Translations under genes and position numbers: made by a program
Source: an uncultured Oscillibacter sp.
Lineage (GTDB): Bacteria > Bacillota > Clostridia > Oscillospirales > Oscillospiraceae
Assembly (NCBI GenBank): GCA_910587705.1
Contig: CAJUMX010000001.1
Location: 62,001 to 126,000, forward strand
DNA: 64,000 nt
Direction of reading: 5' to 3'
The notes under the pieces: generated by a model
The model's input: the letters and a program-made list of their open reading frames with translations, nothing else
Databases searched by the model: none
Told to the model about the DNA's origin: nothing
Part shown: piece after piece, positions 1 to 9,157 of the stretch
Position numbering within the stretch: position 1 is the stretch's first letter
Layout of the letters: each line of letters opens with the position of its first letter

Positions 1-52
1 AGGCAGGGCCGGAGGGCCTTCGCCTGTTGGCCAAATTCATCCCGGCCCTTCT

Positions 53-772
53 TTAAGGTCCAGGGAACACCGCGCAGCACCGCTTGTAAGCCGCCGGGGT
101 CAGGCCCACCAGGCGCTTGAACTGCCGGTCGAAGTGGCTCTGGTCGCAAAAGCCCGCAGCAGCGGCGGCCTCTGCCACGGTGACCGGTCCCGCCAGCAGC
201 CGCTGGCCCTTCCGGACCCGGTTTTGGAGCTGGAATCGGTGGGGCGTTAGCCCCGCCTCCCGCCGGAAGGCCCGAACCAGGTGGTATTTGCTCATGCGGG
301 CCAGCTCCGCCATATCCTCCAGGCTGCAGGGAAGCTCCGGCTCCCTCTCCAGCCGCGCCCGGAGCTCTGCCAGAGGGCCCCCTCCTTCTCCGCCCCTTCG
401 TCCAGACAGGAGGGCCAGCTCCTCCAGCAGTCTCTCCTCCACCTCCGGCAGCCCGACGGCCCGCCGCAGAAGAACAGCGGCGCTCTCCCACGCCTCCCGG
501 AGCCCGCCGGAGGCCGCCAAGGCCTTGCGGACGCACAGGCTCACCAGCGTATAAGGGGACTTAACATTCAGACCGTGGGGCGTGTAGGGCGGGAGGGCAA
601 AGAGACCCTTTTCCCGGTAAATCCCCGCGCCCCGCTCCGTCACCAGCTCCACTTCCCCCTCCAGCACCATGCCCAGGGTCAGCGTTGAAACGTGGCTGTG
701 CCAGGGATAGGACAAGGCGGACCCCCGGCAGACAATCACCTCCGCCCCGTCGCCCTGGAGATATTCCACCAT
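53..772 (-). CDS. AraC family transcriptional regulator
   Basis: About 239 residues. The N-terminal ~100 residues have the His-rich, hydrophobic pattern of a cupin-type effector domain (WHSH near residue 25, LPPYTPHG near 61). The last ~90 residues hold the two helix-turn-helix motifs of the AraC family, including the typical second-motif pattern GFCDQSHFDRQFKRLVGLTP. Two ATG codons occur in tandem (775 and 772); the second is 6 bases from the GGGAGGG Shine-Dalgarno and is preferred. It is a DNA-binding regulator responding to an unknown small molecule. Its target is not evident: the neighbouring ftsH block reads the same way but is separated by a terminator. Confidence 0.85.
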   Translation of the reverse strand: MVEYLQGDGAEVIVCRGSALSYPWHSHVSTLTLGMVLEGEVELVTERGAGIYREKGLFALPPYTPHGLNVKSPYTLVSLCVRKALAASGGLREAWESAAVLLRRAVGLPEVEERLLEELALLSGRRGGEGGGPLAELRARLEREPELPCSLEDMAELARMSKYHLVRAFRREAGLTPHRFQLQNRVRKGQRLLAGPVTVAEAAAAAGFCDQSHFDRQFKRLVGLTPAAYKRCCAVFPGP

Positions 773-793
773 CATATTCCCTCCCCGGAAATG

Positions 794-825
794 AAATCAG
801 CCAGGAGCGCACTCCCGGCTGATTT
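794..825 (-). terminator. Rho-independent terminator after ftsH
   Basis: A 14 bp stem with one G-T wobble and a TGCG loop, outer arms AAATCAGCC and GGCTGATTT, begins 4 bases after the ftsH stop codon. A T-rich tail (TTTCATTT) follows on the minus strand. It closes the ftsH transcript before the araC-type gene. Confidence 0.75.
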
Positions 826-829
826 TCGT

Positions 830-2692
830 TTATTCCGCCGGTTCTTCCGCCGGCGGCTTCCCGCCGTAGACCTCCAGAAACGCCTCCCGCTCCATGGTCT
901 CGTTCTCCAGCAGGTACGCTGCCACGGCGTCCAGTACCGCCCGCTTCTCCGTCAGAATATCCTCGCAGCGGCGTCCAGCCTCGTCCACCACCCGGCGGAC
1001 CTCCTCGTCGATCTGAGCCGCCACGGCCTCGGAGTAGCTCCGTCCCTGGCTCATGGTCCGGCCAAGGAACACCTCGTCGTGGCCGCCCTCGAAGGACACC
1101 GTACCAATGGTTTCACTCATACCGTACACCGCCACCATCTTCCGCGCGATGTCCGTTGCCCGCTGGATGTCGTTGCTCGCTCCTGTGGAGATATCCCCCA
1201 GGCACAGCTTTTCCGCCGCCCGGCCTCCCAAAAGAGCCACAATCCGGTCCTCCAGATAGCGCTTGGAGAGGAAGCTCCGGTCCTCCTCCGGCAGGGCGAT
1301 GGTCATGCCGCCTGCCTGCCCCCGGGGGACAATGGTGATCTGATTCACCGGGTCGTGCTCCGGCAGCGTTTCCATCACCACGGCGTGACCCGCCTCGTGC
1401 CAGGCGGTCAGCTCCCGCTCCCGGGGAGAGATGACCCGGCTCCGCTTCTCCGGTCCCGCCAGAACCTTGATCTCTGCCTCCCGGAGGTCCTCCATGGTGA
1501 TATAATCCCGGTCCCGCCGGGCGGCCAGCAGCGCTCCCTCGTTTACCAGATTCTCCAGGTCCGCCCCGGTAAACCCAGCGGTCCCCCGGGCCAGGGTCCG
1601 GAGGTCCACGTTCTCCGCCAGGGGCTTGCCCCGCACATGGATTTTCAAAATATCCTCCCGGCCCTTGATATCGGGGAGACCCACGTAAATCTGCCGGTCA
1701 AACCGTCCTGGCCGCAGAAGGGCCGGGTCCAGCACGTCCACCCGGTTGGTGGCCGCCAGGACCACCACGCCCTCGTTGGCGGCAAAGCCATCCATTTCCA
1801 CTAAGAGCTGGTTCAGCGTCTGCTCCCGTTCGTCGTGGCCACCGCCGACGCCGGTGCCCCGCTGGCGGCCCACGGCGTCGATCTCGTCGATGAACACAAT
1901 GGCGGGGGAGGTTTTCTTGGCCTGCTCAAACAAATCCCGGACCCGGGACGCGCCCACGCCCACGTATAGCTCCACAAAGTCGGAGCCGGAGATGGAGAGG
2001 AAGCCCACCCCGGCCTCCCCGGCCACGGCCTTAGCCAGCAGCGTTTTGCCAGTGCCCGGAGGGCCCACTAGCAGCACGCCCTTGGGGATACGGGCTCCCA
2101 GGGAGATGAAGCGCCGGGGGTCCCGGAGGAATTCCACAATCTCCTGGAGCTCCTCCTTCTCCTCCTCCGCCCCGGCCACGTCCTCAAAGCGGACCTTTTT
2201 GTCCTTCTCCGAGAGGACCCGGGTTCGGGCGGAGCCAAAGCGGGCCATGCGGTCCGCCCCCATGCCGCCTCCCTGCCCCCGGAGGAGAAAGAGGTAGCCC
2301 AAGCCGCCGATCAGCACCACCGACAGGAGGACCGGCAGCAGAATCTCCAGCCAATTGGTGGAGTGGTCCTGCTGGTAGTCATACGAAGTGATGATCCCCT
2401 TGGCGGTCTGCTCCTCCACCAGCTCACCCAGGCTGTCGTAGAACAAATCGAAGTCGTAGAGCTCATAGCGCAGGGTGTTGCGGCCCTCCGGCTCCCCCCG
2501 CAGCGTCATCAGCAGGGTATTGTCCCGGATGACAAAGGACTCCACCTTCTCCTGGCGGAACAGCTGCTCCACCCGAGAAAACTCCATCCGTTCACTCTGG
2601 CTGTTCATCTGCCAGATCCAGCTCAGGCACAGCAGAATTACCAGCCCCAGCATCAAAAAGCTGAGGTTGGAGGTACGGTTTTGCTTGGACAC
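830..2692 (-). CDS. ftsH: ATP-dependent zinc metalloprotease FtsH
   Basis: 620 residues, close to the family norm. Order of parts: membrane helix at ~9-27, extracytoplasmic domain, second helix at ~114-138, AAA+ ATPase with Walker A GPPGTGKT at 210-217 and Walker B IVFIDE at ~266, the second-region-of-homology arginines near 327-332, and an M41 peptidase domain with the zinc motif HEAGH at 432-436. It degrades misassembled membrane proteins and short-lived regulators. The start is GTG at 2692, nine bases after AGGAGG; an ATG at 2700 is in another frame. It is the last gene of the tilS-hpt-ftsH run, the usual Firmicutes order. Confidence 0.97.
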   Translation of the reverse strand: MSKQNRTSNLSFLMLGLVILLCLSWIWQMNSQSERMEFSRVEQLFRQEKVESFVIRDNTLLMTLRGEPEGRNTLRYELYDFDLFYDSLGELVEEQTAKGIITSYDYQQDHSTNWLEILLPVLLSVVLIGGLGYLFLLRGQGGGMGADRMARFGSARTRVLSEKDKKVRFEDVAGAEEEKEELQEIVEFLRDPRRFISLGARIPKGVLLVGPPGTGKTLLAKAVAGEAGVGFLSISGSDFVELYVGVGASRVRDLFEQAKKTSPAIVFIDEIDAVGRQRGTGVGGGHDEREQTLNQLLVEMDGFAANEGVVVLAATNRVDVLDPALLRPGRFDRQIYVGLPDIKGREDILKIHVRGKPLAENVDLRTLARGTAGFTGADLENLVNEGALLAARRDRDYITMEDLREAEIKVLAGPEKRSRVISPRERELTAWHEAGHAVVMETLPEHDPVNQITIVPRGQAGGMTIALPEEDRSFLSKRYLEDRIVALLGGRAAEKLCLGDISTGASNDIQRATDIARKMVAVYGMSETIGTVSFEGGHDEVFLGRTMSQGRSYSEAVAAQIDEEVRRVVDEAGRRCEDILTEKRAVLDAVAAYLLENETMEREAFLEVYGGKPPAEEPAE

Positions 2693-2733
2693 GACGACAT
2701 TCCTCCTTTAGGCTGTCCCGTGACAGCAGGGTG

Positions 2734-3291
2734 TTACTTCCCGGCGTAGACCTCCGGTTTCAGCACGCCGATGTAGGGGATGTTCCGGTACATCTGGGCG
2801 TAGTCCAGGCCATAGCCCACCACGAACTCATCAGGCACCGTGAAGCCGGAGAGATCGGCGGTGATGGCCTTCTCCCGCCGGGCGGGCTTATCCAGCAACG
2901 TGACGATGGTAATGGACGCCGCGCCCTTGGTCAAAAAATACGCCTTTAAAAAGGCCAGCGTGTTGCCGGAGTCCAGGATGTCCTCCACGATGATCAGGTG
3001 CCGCCCGGTGATGTCCTGCCGGAGATCGTGGTCAATCTGCACCCGGCCGGAGGAGGCCGTCGCGTTTCCATAGGAGCTGACGGCGATAAACTCCACGTCG
3101 CTCTTGAGCTGGCAGGCCCGGACCAGGTCCGTCATAAAGACGAAGCTGCCCTTCAAGACCCCCAGGAACAGCGGCTTCTTTCCCTGGAACTTCTCATAGA
3201 GCTCCTCGCCCAACTCCGCTACCCGGGCCTTCAGCTCCTCCTCGGTCACCAGTACCTTCAGGATATCTTGCTCCATTTCACTGCGCATCAT
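2734..3291 (-). CDS. hpt: Hypoxanthine phosphoribosyltransferase
   Basis: 185 residues from the ATG at 3291 (a second ATG follows at 3288). AGGAGG lies 7-8 bases upstream, inside the 3' end of tilS, so the genes overlap by 14 bases and are probably translationally coupled. The PRPP-binding signature LIIVEDILDSGNTL and the substrate-binding stretch near GSFVFMTDL identify a type I phosphoribosyltransferase. It converts hypoxanthine (and guanine) plus PRPP to IMP/GMP in purine salvage. In Firmicutes hpt is commonly placed between tilS and ftsH, as here. Confidence 0.95.
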   Translation of the reverse strand: MMRSEMEQDILKVLVTEEELKARVAELGEELYEKFQGKKPLFLGVLKGSFVFMTDLVRACQLKSDVEFIAVSSYGNATASSGRVQIDHDLRQDITGRHLIIVEDILDSGNTLAFLKAYFLTKGAASITIVTLLDKPARREKAITADLSGFTVPDEFVVGYGLDYAQMYRNIPYIGVLKPEVYAGK

Positions 3292-4669
3292 GTCCGTCCT
3301 CCTCGATATGTTTTTCTGTTTTTTCAATTTTGATAAACCGGCAGGGCACCCGGCCTTCCGGCGCGAAAGCAATATCCACGCCCAGCCGCCACACGGCGGC
3401 CAATTCGCCTTCCACGTAAATCGCGGGCAGGCGGTCCCGCTCCGCCAGGGAAATGTGACCGTCCAGGCAAAGCCGCTTCACACTCCGGCTCCCCCGGGCC
3501 CCCGGCAGGGTCAACCGCTCCCCCGGCGGGCAGGGGGCCACTGTGACCACCGGGCTCTGGCCCAGCCTTCCCTGCCAGCAGAAGGAAATTCCCTCTCCCT
3601 CCGGTCCGTCCAGCAGAGTCAGGGCATAGTTCCCCCACGCGAGCGGACGGCCCGGGACCAGCTGGACTTCTGTCAAGAGCTGAGGCCGGGTTTCCAAAAT
3701 CAGCCACTGGCGGCAGTACCGGGCGGTGACGCCGCGGGGGAGGCTCAACCGTCCTTTCTTTCCCCAGGCCGTGCGGCGGGTCAGGTCCATCAACGCTTCC
3801 AGATGGGCCGCTCCGATGTCCTTCCGCCCCACGCCTAAAAGGTCAAAAAGCCGCAGCAGCATCCGGGGCCGGACCGCTGCCGGAGCCGCCGCCATCGCCT
3901 CTATGGAAAGGATTACCCGCCCCTCCTGAACCTCCACATGGGCCGTGCGGGCGGCGGCGTCCGCCTCTAGCGAGCGATCCACCCCCTGAAGCCGCCGCGC
4001 CGTGCCGCAAATGTGTTCCACCGCCCGGGGGTTCAGTTCCTTTAAAAGCGGCATCACTTGGAGCCGCAGCAGGTTCCGGGCGGCGGCCTCCGGGTCAGCG
4101 TTGGTCTCGTCCTCTACATGGGGAACGCCCCACCGGGCGGCGTAGGCTTCCAGCTCCTCCCGGGTCACGCCCAGCAGGGGGCGGCACAGCCCGCCTTGCT
4201 CCCAGTCCATGCCTGTCAAACCCGTCAGACCCGTCCCGCGAATCAGATTCAGCAGGACGGTTTCCGCATTATCGTCGACATGGTGGGCGGTGTAAAGGCG
4301 TTCGCACTCCCGCTCCGCCGCCGTCCGGCGCAAAAAGGAATACCGCAGATTCCGGGCGGCCTCCTCCGTGGAAAGCCCCTCCCGCTTGGCGTATTCTCCC
4401 ACGTCCTCCCGGCCCACGGACAGGGGGATTCCCCAGGCCTCGCAGGCCTCCCGGACAAATTCCTCGTCCCGGTCTGCCGCCGCGCCCCGGAGCCGGTGGT
4501 TGAAGTGGGCGGCAACGACCTGCCCGCCCCGCTCTTCGCACCATGCTTTCAGTATGTGGAGCAGGCACATGGAATCCAGCCCCCCGGATACGGCGCAGAG
4601 GACCTTCTCCCCCCGCCGGGGCAAAACGGCGTAGGGGGCCCGCTTTAAAAGCTCAGTCCTCGTCGTCAT
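3278..4669 (-). CDS. tilS: tRNA(Ile)-lysidine synthetase
   Basis: 463 residues from the ATG at 4669; an open frame further upstream only runs through dnaB. The N-type ATP pyrophosphatase loop SGGLDS is at ~28-33, followed by the HHVDDNAET motif typical of TilS, a middle TilS domain, and a C-terminal TilS_C-like domain. It forms lysidine at position 34 of the CAU-anticodon isoleucine tRNA, so that AUA is read correctly. The start overlaps the end of dnaB by 17 bases and no strong Shine-Dalgarno is seen, which suggests coupled translation. The 3' end overlaps hpt. Confidence 0.93.
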   Translation of the reverse strand: MTTRTELLKRAPYAVLPRRGEKVLCAVSGGLDSMCLLHILKAWCEERGGQVVAAHFNHRLRGAAADRDEEFVREACEAWGIPLSVGREDVGEYAKREGLSTEEAARNLRYSFLRRTAAERECERLYTAHHVDDNAETVLLNLIRGTGLTGLTGMDWEQGGLCRPLLGVTREELEAYAARWGVPHVEDETNADPEAAARNLLRLQVMPLLKELNPRAVEHICGTARRLQGVDRSLEADAAARTAHVEVQEGRVILSIEAMAAAPAAVRPRMLLRLFDLLGVGRKDIGAAHLEALMDLTRRTAWGKKGRLSLPRGVTARYCRQWLILETRPQLLTEVQLVPGRPLAWGNYALTLLDGPEGEGISFCWQGRLGQSPVVTVAPCPPGERLTLPGARGSRSVKRLCLDGHISLAERDRLPAIYVEGELAAVWRLGVDIAFAPEGRVPCRFIKIEKTEKHIEEDGHDAQ

Positions 4670-5999
4670 AGCGCTTATCCAGGGTGGAGAACTGGGTGTA
4701 CTCCGGCATCCAGCGGAGCTCCACCTTGCCGGTTTCCCCGTGGCGGTTCTTCGCCACGATACACTCCGCAATATTGTGCTTTTCCGAATCCTCGTTGTAA
4801 TAGTCGTCCCGGTACAAAAACAGCACGATGTCCGCATCCTGCTCGATAGCGCCGGATTCCCGGAGGTCCGAGAGCATGGGCCGCTTGTCGTCCCGCTTCT
4901 CGTTAGCGCGGGAGAGCTGGCTCAGGCAGATGACCGGCACATTCAGCTCCTTGGCCATGATTTTCAGCATCCGGGACATGTCGGACACCACCTGCTGGCG
5001 GTTCTCGCCGCCCCGCCCACTACCCCCGGCGGAGGTCATCAGCTGGAGGTAGTCCACCACCACTAGGGCCAGGCCGTCCAGGCGGCGGCACTTGGCGTTC
5101 ATGTCCGCCACGGACAAAAGAGGGTTGTCGTCGATGCGGATGTCCAGCCGGTTCAGCACCGTGGCCGCCCCGGCGATCTTCTCCCAGTCCGTCTCCCGGA
5201 GGAGGCCGGTGCGCAGGCGGTTGTTTTCCACCAGGGCCTCGGAGCTAAGGAGCCGGGTGGCCAGCTGCTCCCGGGACATCTCCAGGGAGAAAACCGCCAC
5301 GGTCTTTCCCTCCCGGGCCACGTTCAGCGCCACGTTCAGCGCCAGGGAGGTCTTGCCCATGCCGGGCCGGGCCGCCAGGAGAATCAGGTCCGACTTGTTC
5401 AGGCCCGTGATCTTCTGGTCAATGGCGGAGAGGCCCGTGGAGAGGCCGGGGAGGTGGTTTTCGTGCTCGCTCATCTCGCTGAGCCGGTCCAGCACATCGG
5501 GGAGGACCTGTCGCAGGGGTACCATCTCCTGGGCGCTCTGGCCCCGGCGGATGGCGTAAATCTTCTGCTCCGAGGCCTCCAAAATCTCTCCGGCCTCTCC
5601 CATGCCCTCCTGGACCAGGGCGGTGATCTCCCCCGCCGCCTGGGCGACGGACCGGAGCAGGGCCTTGTCCCGGACAATGGCGGCATATTCCAGCACGTTG
5701 GCGCTGGTGGGGGTAATCTCCATCAGCTGGGCCAGGTACGAGCGGGTGTTGTCGTCGGTGAGCCCGGCCTTTTCCATCTCCCCAAAGACGGTGATGCCGT
5801 CGATGGGCCGGGCGTAAGAGAACATGGTGTAGATGGTCTCGAAAATCTCCCGGTTCTGCCGGAGGTAGAAGTCCCCGGGGCGGAGCCGGTCCATCACGTT
5901 CTTCACGCAGTCCGGGTCGATGAGCATAGACCCCAGCACCGCCTGCTCCCCCTCCAGGCTGTGGGGCATCTGGCGCAGGAGCAGGTCCTCGTTTGCCAT
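4653..5999 (-). CDS. dnaB: Replicative DNA helicase DnaB
   Basis: 448 residues, the family's normal length. The N-terminal DnaB domain (~10-110) is followed by a linker and a RecA-like helicase domain with Walker A ARPGMGKTS at ~210-218, Walker B VVVDYLQLM, and the late motif LSQLSRANEKRDDKRPMLSDL. It unwinds DNA at the replication fork. It lies just downstream of rplI, the common Firmicutes order. No intein is present. Confidence 0.97.
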   Translation of the reverse strand: MANEDLLLRQMPHSLEGEQAVLGSMLIDPDCVKNVMDRLRPGDFYLRQNREIFETIYTMFSYARPIDGITVFGEMEKAGLTDDNTRSYLAQLMEITPTSANVLEYAAIVRDKALLRSVAQAAGEITALVQEGMGEAGEILEASEQKIYAIRRGQSAQEMVPLRQVLPDVLDRLSEMSEHENHLPGLSTGLSAIDQKITGLNKSDLILLAARPGMGKTSLALNVALNVAREGKTVAVFSLEMSREQLATRLLSSEALVENNRLRTGLLRETDWEKIAGAATVLNRLDIRIDDNPLLSVADMNAKCRRLDGLALVVVDYLQLMTSAGGSGRGGENRQQVVSDMSRMLKIMAKELNVPVICLSQLSRANEKRDDKRPMLSDLRESGAIEQDADIVLFLYRDDYYNEDSEKHNIAECIVAKNRHGETGKVELRWMPEYTQFSTLDKRYDDED

Positions 6000-6027
6000 G
6001 GTGAACCGCCTTCCTCCCTATCGGGCG

Positions 6028-6477
6028 TTATTTTTCCTCAAACACGGATACGTAGACGGTGGCGACCACCTCAAAGCCCAAGCGGGCCTTGACCTCGTAA
6101 TTGCCGAAGGCCTTGATGGGCTCCTCCAGCACCAGCTTCTGCTTGGGAATGTCGATGCCGAACTGTTTCTGGAGCCCCTCGGAGATTTCCTTCGTCGTGA
6201 CGGCGCCGAAGAGCTTGCCGCCCGCCCCCGCCCGGGCCGTGAGCTTCACCATGCACTCCTTGAGCTTTTCGGCGGTTTCCTCCGCCAGGGCCTTCTGGCG
6301 CTGCTCCTCGGCCTTTTTCGCCTTCTCTTTCAAGTTCATGGTGTTGATGGCGTCCGCCGTGGCGGGGACGGCCATCTTCCGAGGCAGGAGGAAGTTCCGG
6401 GCGTAGCCCTCGGAGACCTCCACCATCTGGCCCTTCTTGCCCTGGCCCTTGACATCCTGCTGTAAAATGACTTTCAT
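6028..6477 (-). CDS. rplI: 50S ribosomal protein L9
   Basis: 149 residues, exactly the expected size. The N-terminal domain MKVILQQDVKGQGKKGQ and the downstream stretch GYARNFLLPRKMA are diagnostic; a long linker helix leads to the C-terminal rRNA-binding domain. AAGGAG is 7 bases before the ATG. The start overlaps the preceding membrane-protein gene by 4 bases (ATGA). Confidence 0.97.
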   Translation of the reverse strand: MKVILQQDVKGQGKKGQMVEVSEGYARNFLLPRKMAVPATADAINTMNLKEKAKKAEEQRQKALAEETAEKLKECMVKLTARAGAGGKLFGAVTTKEISEGLQKQFGIDIPKQKLVLEEPIKAFGNYEVKARLGFEVVATVYVSVFEEK

Positions 6478-6725
6478 TGGTTATTCTCCTTATTTTCTGA
6501 ATCATTAGAATGTTCTGGGTTTTCCATTGCTTGAATCCGTTTCTCCAGCGCGTCGATCCGCTCCTCCTGCGCCAGCCACACCGTTATGACGACCGCCAGC
6601 ACAAATGCGATGGCCGCAAAAGCGCGAAAGGGGTGGTCCTGGAAATCAAACAGCATGTATCCGCCGAAAAACAAAAACACCTCCGAAACCACCAGACACA
6701 CCGCATAGGTCTTTAAAAACTTCAA
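6474..6725 (-). CDS. Small membrane protein, unknown function
   Basis: 83 residues from a TTG start at 6725, which sits 7 bases after a perfect AAGGAGG. The upstream in-frame ATG at 6749 has no ribosome site and would place AAGGAGG inside the coding region. With the TTG start the protein begins MKFLKTYAVCL, matching the next gene, which begins MKRFLKAYAACL. Two hydrophobic segments (~4-24 and ~31-50) are followed by a charged helix (EERIDALEKRIQAME) that may form a short coiled coil. Function unknown. It is coupled to rplI by a 4-base overlap. Confidence 0.7.
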   Translation of the reverse strand: MKFLKTYAVCLVVSEVFLFFGGYMLFDFQDHPFRAFAAIAFVLAVVITVWLAQEERIDALEKRIQAMENPEHSNDSENKENNQ

Positions 6726-6765
6726 TATGCTGACCTCCTTATTTCCCAAAGCGGGCGTCCATGAC

Positions 6766-6963
6766 TTAGAGCCGCCGCTCCCGCCATACCATCCAGGCCG
6801 CGGCGGGAATCACCGGCAGAAGCACCGCCAAGACCCAGGAAGGGAAGGGATGCCCCTGAAAAACAAGTAGCAACGGCATACCGACCGGCGAGCCCATGCA
6901 CAAAACCGCGGACACGCCCAGCAAAAGCAGGCATGCGGCATAAGCCTTTAGGAACCGTTTCAT
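6766..6963 (-). CDS. Small membrane protein, paralogue of its neighbour
   Basis: 65 residues, ATG at 6963 after AAGGAGGG. Two hydrophobic segments and a basic C-terminus (WMVWRERRL). It shares the N-terminal pattern MK(R)FLKxYAxCL and the FQxHPF turn with the 83-residue neighbour, so the two look like a tandem duplication whose shorter copy lost the C-terminal helix. Function unknown; it lies between gdpP and rplI in the same direction. Confidence 0.65.
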   Translation of the reverse strand: MKRFLKAYAACLLLLGVSAVLCMGSPVGMPLLLVFQGHPFPSWVLAVLLPVIPAAAWMVWRERRL

Positions 6964-6974
6964 AGCCCTCCTCC

Positions 6975-8969
6975 TTATTTCTCAAAATAGGCGTCGATGG
7001 CCTGGGTCAGCCGCTCCCGCACGTCCAGAATATCCCCGTTTTCAATCCGCCCTCCGGCGGTGGCGGAGTTGCCTCCGCCGCCCAGGGCCTCCAGAATCAC
7101 CTGGACGTTGATCTCCCCCAGGGACCGCCCGCTCATTAGAATGGCCGTCCCGCTGCGGTACACCACAAAGGAGGCCTTAACCCCCTTCAAGGTCAAAAGC
7201 TCATCCGCCGCCTGGGCGGCGGCCACCCGGTCTACGCCGTCCTGGCCCACCACGGCCAGGGCCACGTCGGGCCGGTACAGCTCCGCCTGGCGAATCACGT
7301 CGTACTTGGACACCATGCCCTCCAGGTCTCCCTGGAAGAGGCGCTGCACGTCCGCCGTGTCGGCCCCCGCCCGGCGGAGGAAGGCCGCCGCCTCGAAGGT
7401 CCGCCCCCCGGTGCGGAGGGTGAAGTGCTTCGTGTCCAGCACGATGCCCGCCAGCAGGGCCTCCGCCTCCTCCCGCAGGAGGTTGGACGGCTCGATGAGG
7501 TATTGCAGCAGCTCCGTCACCAGCTCCGACGCCGAGGAGGCGTAAGGCTCGTGGAAGCTGAAGGCGGCGTTTTCAATATAGCTAGCAGCCCGGCGGTGGT
7601 GGTCGATGACCGCCACCCGGCTGCTGGACTCCAGAATCTGGGGGCTTTCCACCAAATCCGGCCGGTTGGTGTCCACCACCACCAGCAGCGTCCCGGGGCG
7701 CATCTTCACGAAGGCCTCCGACGGGTTTACGAACACGTCCTCATACTCCGGCAGTGCCCGGAGCATGGCCAGCACGGACTGGGCGGCGTTCTTCTCCGGC
7801 TCAATGACGATTTGGGCCCTCCGGCCCAGCTTCCGGGCGGCGCAGCAAACGCCCACGGCGGCGCCCACTGCGTCCATGTCGGCGAAGCTGTGGCCCATGA
7901 CGTAGATGTCCTGGGAGTCCGCCAGGAGCTCTCCCAACGCGTTGGCCATGACCCGGGACTTGACCTTGGTGCGCTTTTCCGTGGTCTTGGCCCTTCCTCC
8001 ATAGAAGGCAAAGTCCGTTTTCCCCCGGACCACCGCCTGGTCGCCGCCCCGGCTCAAGGCCATCTCCAGGGAGAGGGCGGCGTTTTTGTACAGGGCGGGG
8101 ATGCCGTCCGCCTCCCGGCCTAAGCCGATGGAGAGGGTGGGGTGGCCGCCCTCTCCCACCTTGATCTCCCGCATGGCGTCCAGGACGGAGAATTTTTCCT
8201 CTACAAAGTGGCTGTAGTACCGCTCCTCAAAGAGGAAGAGGTAGTGGTCCCGCTCCGTCTTGATGAGAAGGCCGTTTCCCACGGCGGCCCAGTTGCCCAG
8301 CTTTTCGTCAATCTGGGCCAGCACGGCGCTGCGCTGGGTGTCGGCACAGGCGTTCATCATGTCCTCGTAGTTGTCTACCATGACGATGCCCACTACCAGC
8401 CGGGTGGCGTCAAAGTCCTCCCGGAGGCGGTCCATCTCCGTGGTGTCCACCCAGTAGGTGGTGGCCACCAGGTTCTGCTCCCCACCACGACCCTTCGCCC
8501 GGACCAGGCTGCCGTAGACCCGGAAGCGGCGGTTGTTCATGTGGACCCGCTCCGGGCACTCCTGTCGCCCCTCCAGCAGCCACTGGACCGGGAACTCCGG
8601 GGCGGCGTCCTCCACCTTCATCTCAAAAAGATGCTCCCGGACCCCCGCCAGCTGGAGGAAGTTCTCGTTGCTCCAGATGACCTCCCCGGTGTCGGGGCGG
8701 AAAACCATGATGGGCAGGGGGGAGTTGATGAGGGTGGATTTGCTGGCGGTGTCCACGTTTCCGGTGACGTTGTCGATATACTGCAAGACACTCTGGCGGC
8801 GCTTTTTGTTGCTGCGGACGAAATAGGCGTACAGCGCCACGGTGGCAATGCCCTCCGCCAGGGCCAGCGGGGGGCTGACGGTGACGGCAGCCAGGGTGAA
8901 GGCCAGGAGACAGAAGAAATAAAATTGTAAATTGGGCTCCAGCAGGCGGGAGAGTTTTTTATTGTTCAT
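6975..8969 (-). CDS. gdpP: Cyclic-di-AMP phosphodiesterase, GdpP/YybT family
   Basis: 664 residues, typical. Two N-terminal membrane helices (~16-50), a PAS-like domain (~85-150), a degenerate GGDEF domain (~185-310, reading VGIVMVDNYEDMM with no GGDEF motif), and a C-terminal DHH/DHHA1 phosphodiesterase domain with metal-ligand motifs DMDAVGAA, VVVDTNRPD and AVIDHHRR. DHHA1 ends with GGGGNSATAGG. It hydrolyses c-di-AMP to pApA and so influences osmotic, potassium and cell-wall balance. ATG at 8969 follows AAGGAG. gdpP-rplI-dnaB is a conserved Firmicutes arrangement. Confidence 0.95.
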   Translation of the reverse strand: MNNKKLSRLLEPNLQFYFFCLLAFTLAAVTVSPPLALAEGIATVALYAYFVRSNKKRRQSVLQYIDNVTGNVDTASKSTLINSPLPIMVFRPDTGEVIWSNENFLQLAGVREHLFEMKVEDAAPEFPVQWLLEGRQECPERVHMNNRRFRVYGSLVRAKGRGGEQNLVATTYWVDTTEMDRLREDFDATRLVVGIVMVDNYEDMMNACADTQRSAVLAQIDEKLGNWAAVGNGLLIKTERDHYLFLFEERYYSHFVEEKFSVLDAMREIKVGEGGHPTLSIGLGREADGIPALYKNAALSLEMALSRGGDQAVVRGKTDFAFYGGRAKTTEKRTKVKSRVMANALGELLADSQDIYVMGHSFADMDAVGAAVGVCCAARKLGRRAQIVIEPEKNAAQSVLAMLRALPEYEDVFVNPSEAFVKMRPGTLLVVVDTNRPDLVESPQILESSSRVAVIDHHRRAASYIENAAFSFHEPYASSASELVTELLQYLIEPSNLLREEAEALLAGIVLDTKHFTLRTGGRTFEAAAFLRRAGADTADVQRLFQGDLEGMVSKYDVIRQAELYRPDVALAVVGQDGVDRVAAAQAADELLTLKGVKASFVVYRSGTAILMSGRSLGEINVQVILEALGGGGNSATAGGRIENGDILDVRERLTQAIDAYFEK

Positions 8970-9076
8970 GGCGCGCTCCTTGATTCCTTGATGAAGAAGT
9001 AAGCATACCGATGGATTTTATTAGTATAGCAGTTTCCGGCGGAAAACACAAGTCTTGGACCCGGGCAATTTTCCCC

Positions 9077-9105
9077 TTGACATTTTCTCGTTTTTCCTGT
9101 AAACT
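9077..9105 (+). promoter_or_regulatory. Sigma-70-type promoter for ylxM-ffh-rpsP-khpA
   Basis: TTGACA (9077-9082), 17 bases, TAAACT (9100-9105), in the gap between the divergent gdpP and ylxM genes. It has a perfect -35 and a fair -10, about 50 bases before the first gene of the block. Confidence 0.65.
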
Positions 9106-9157
9106 AGGCAGCGTTGTAAAGCGGCATAGCTTTACATGGCGGAAAGGGGGCCTCCTT

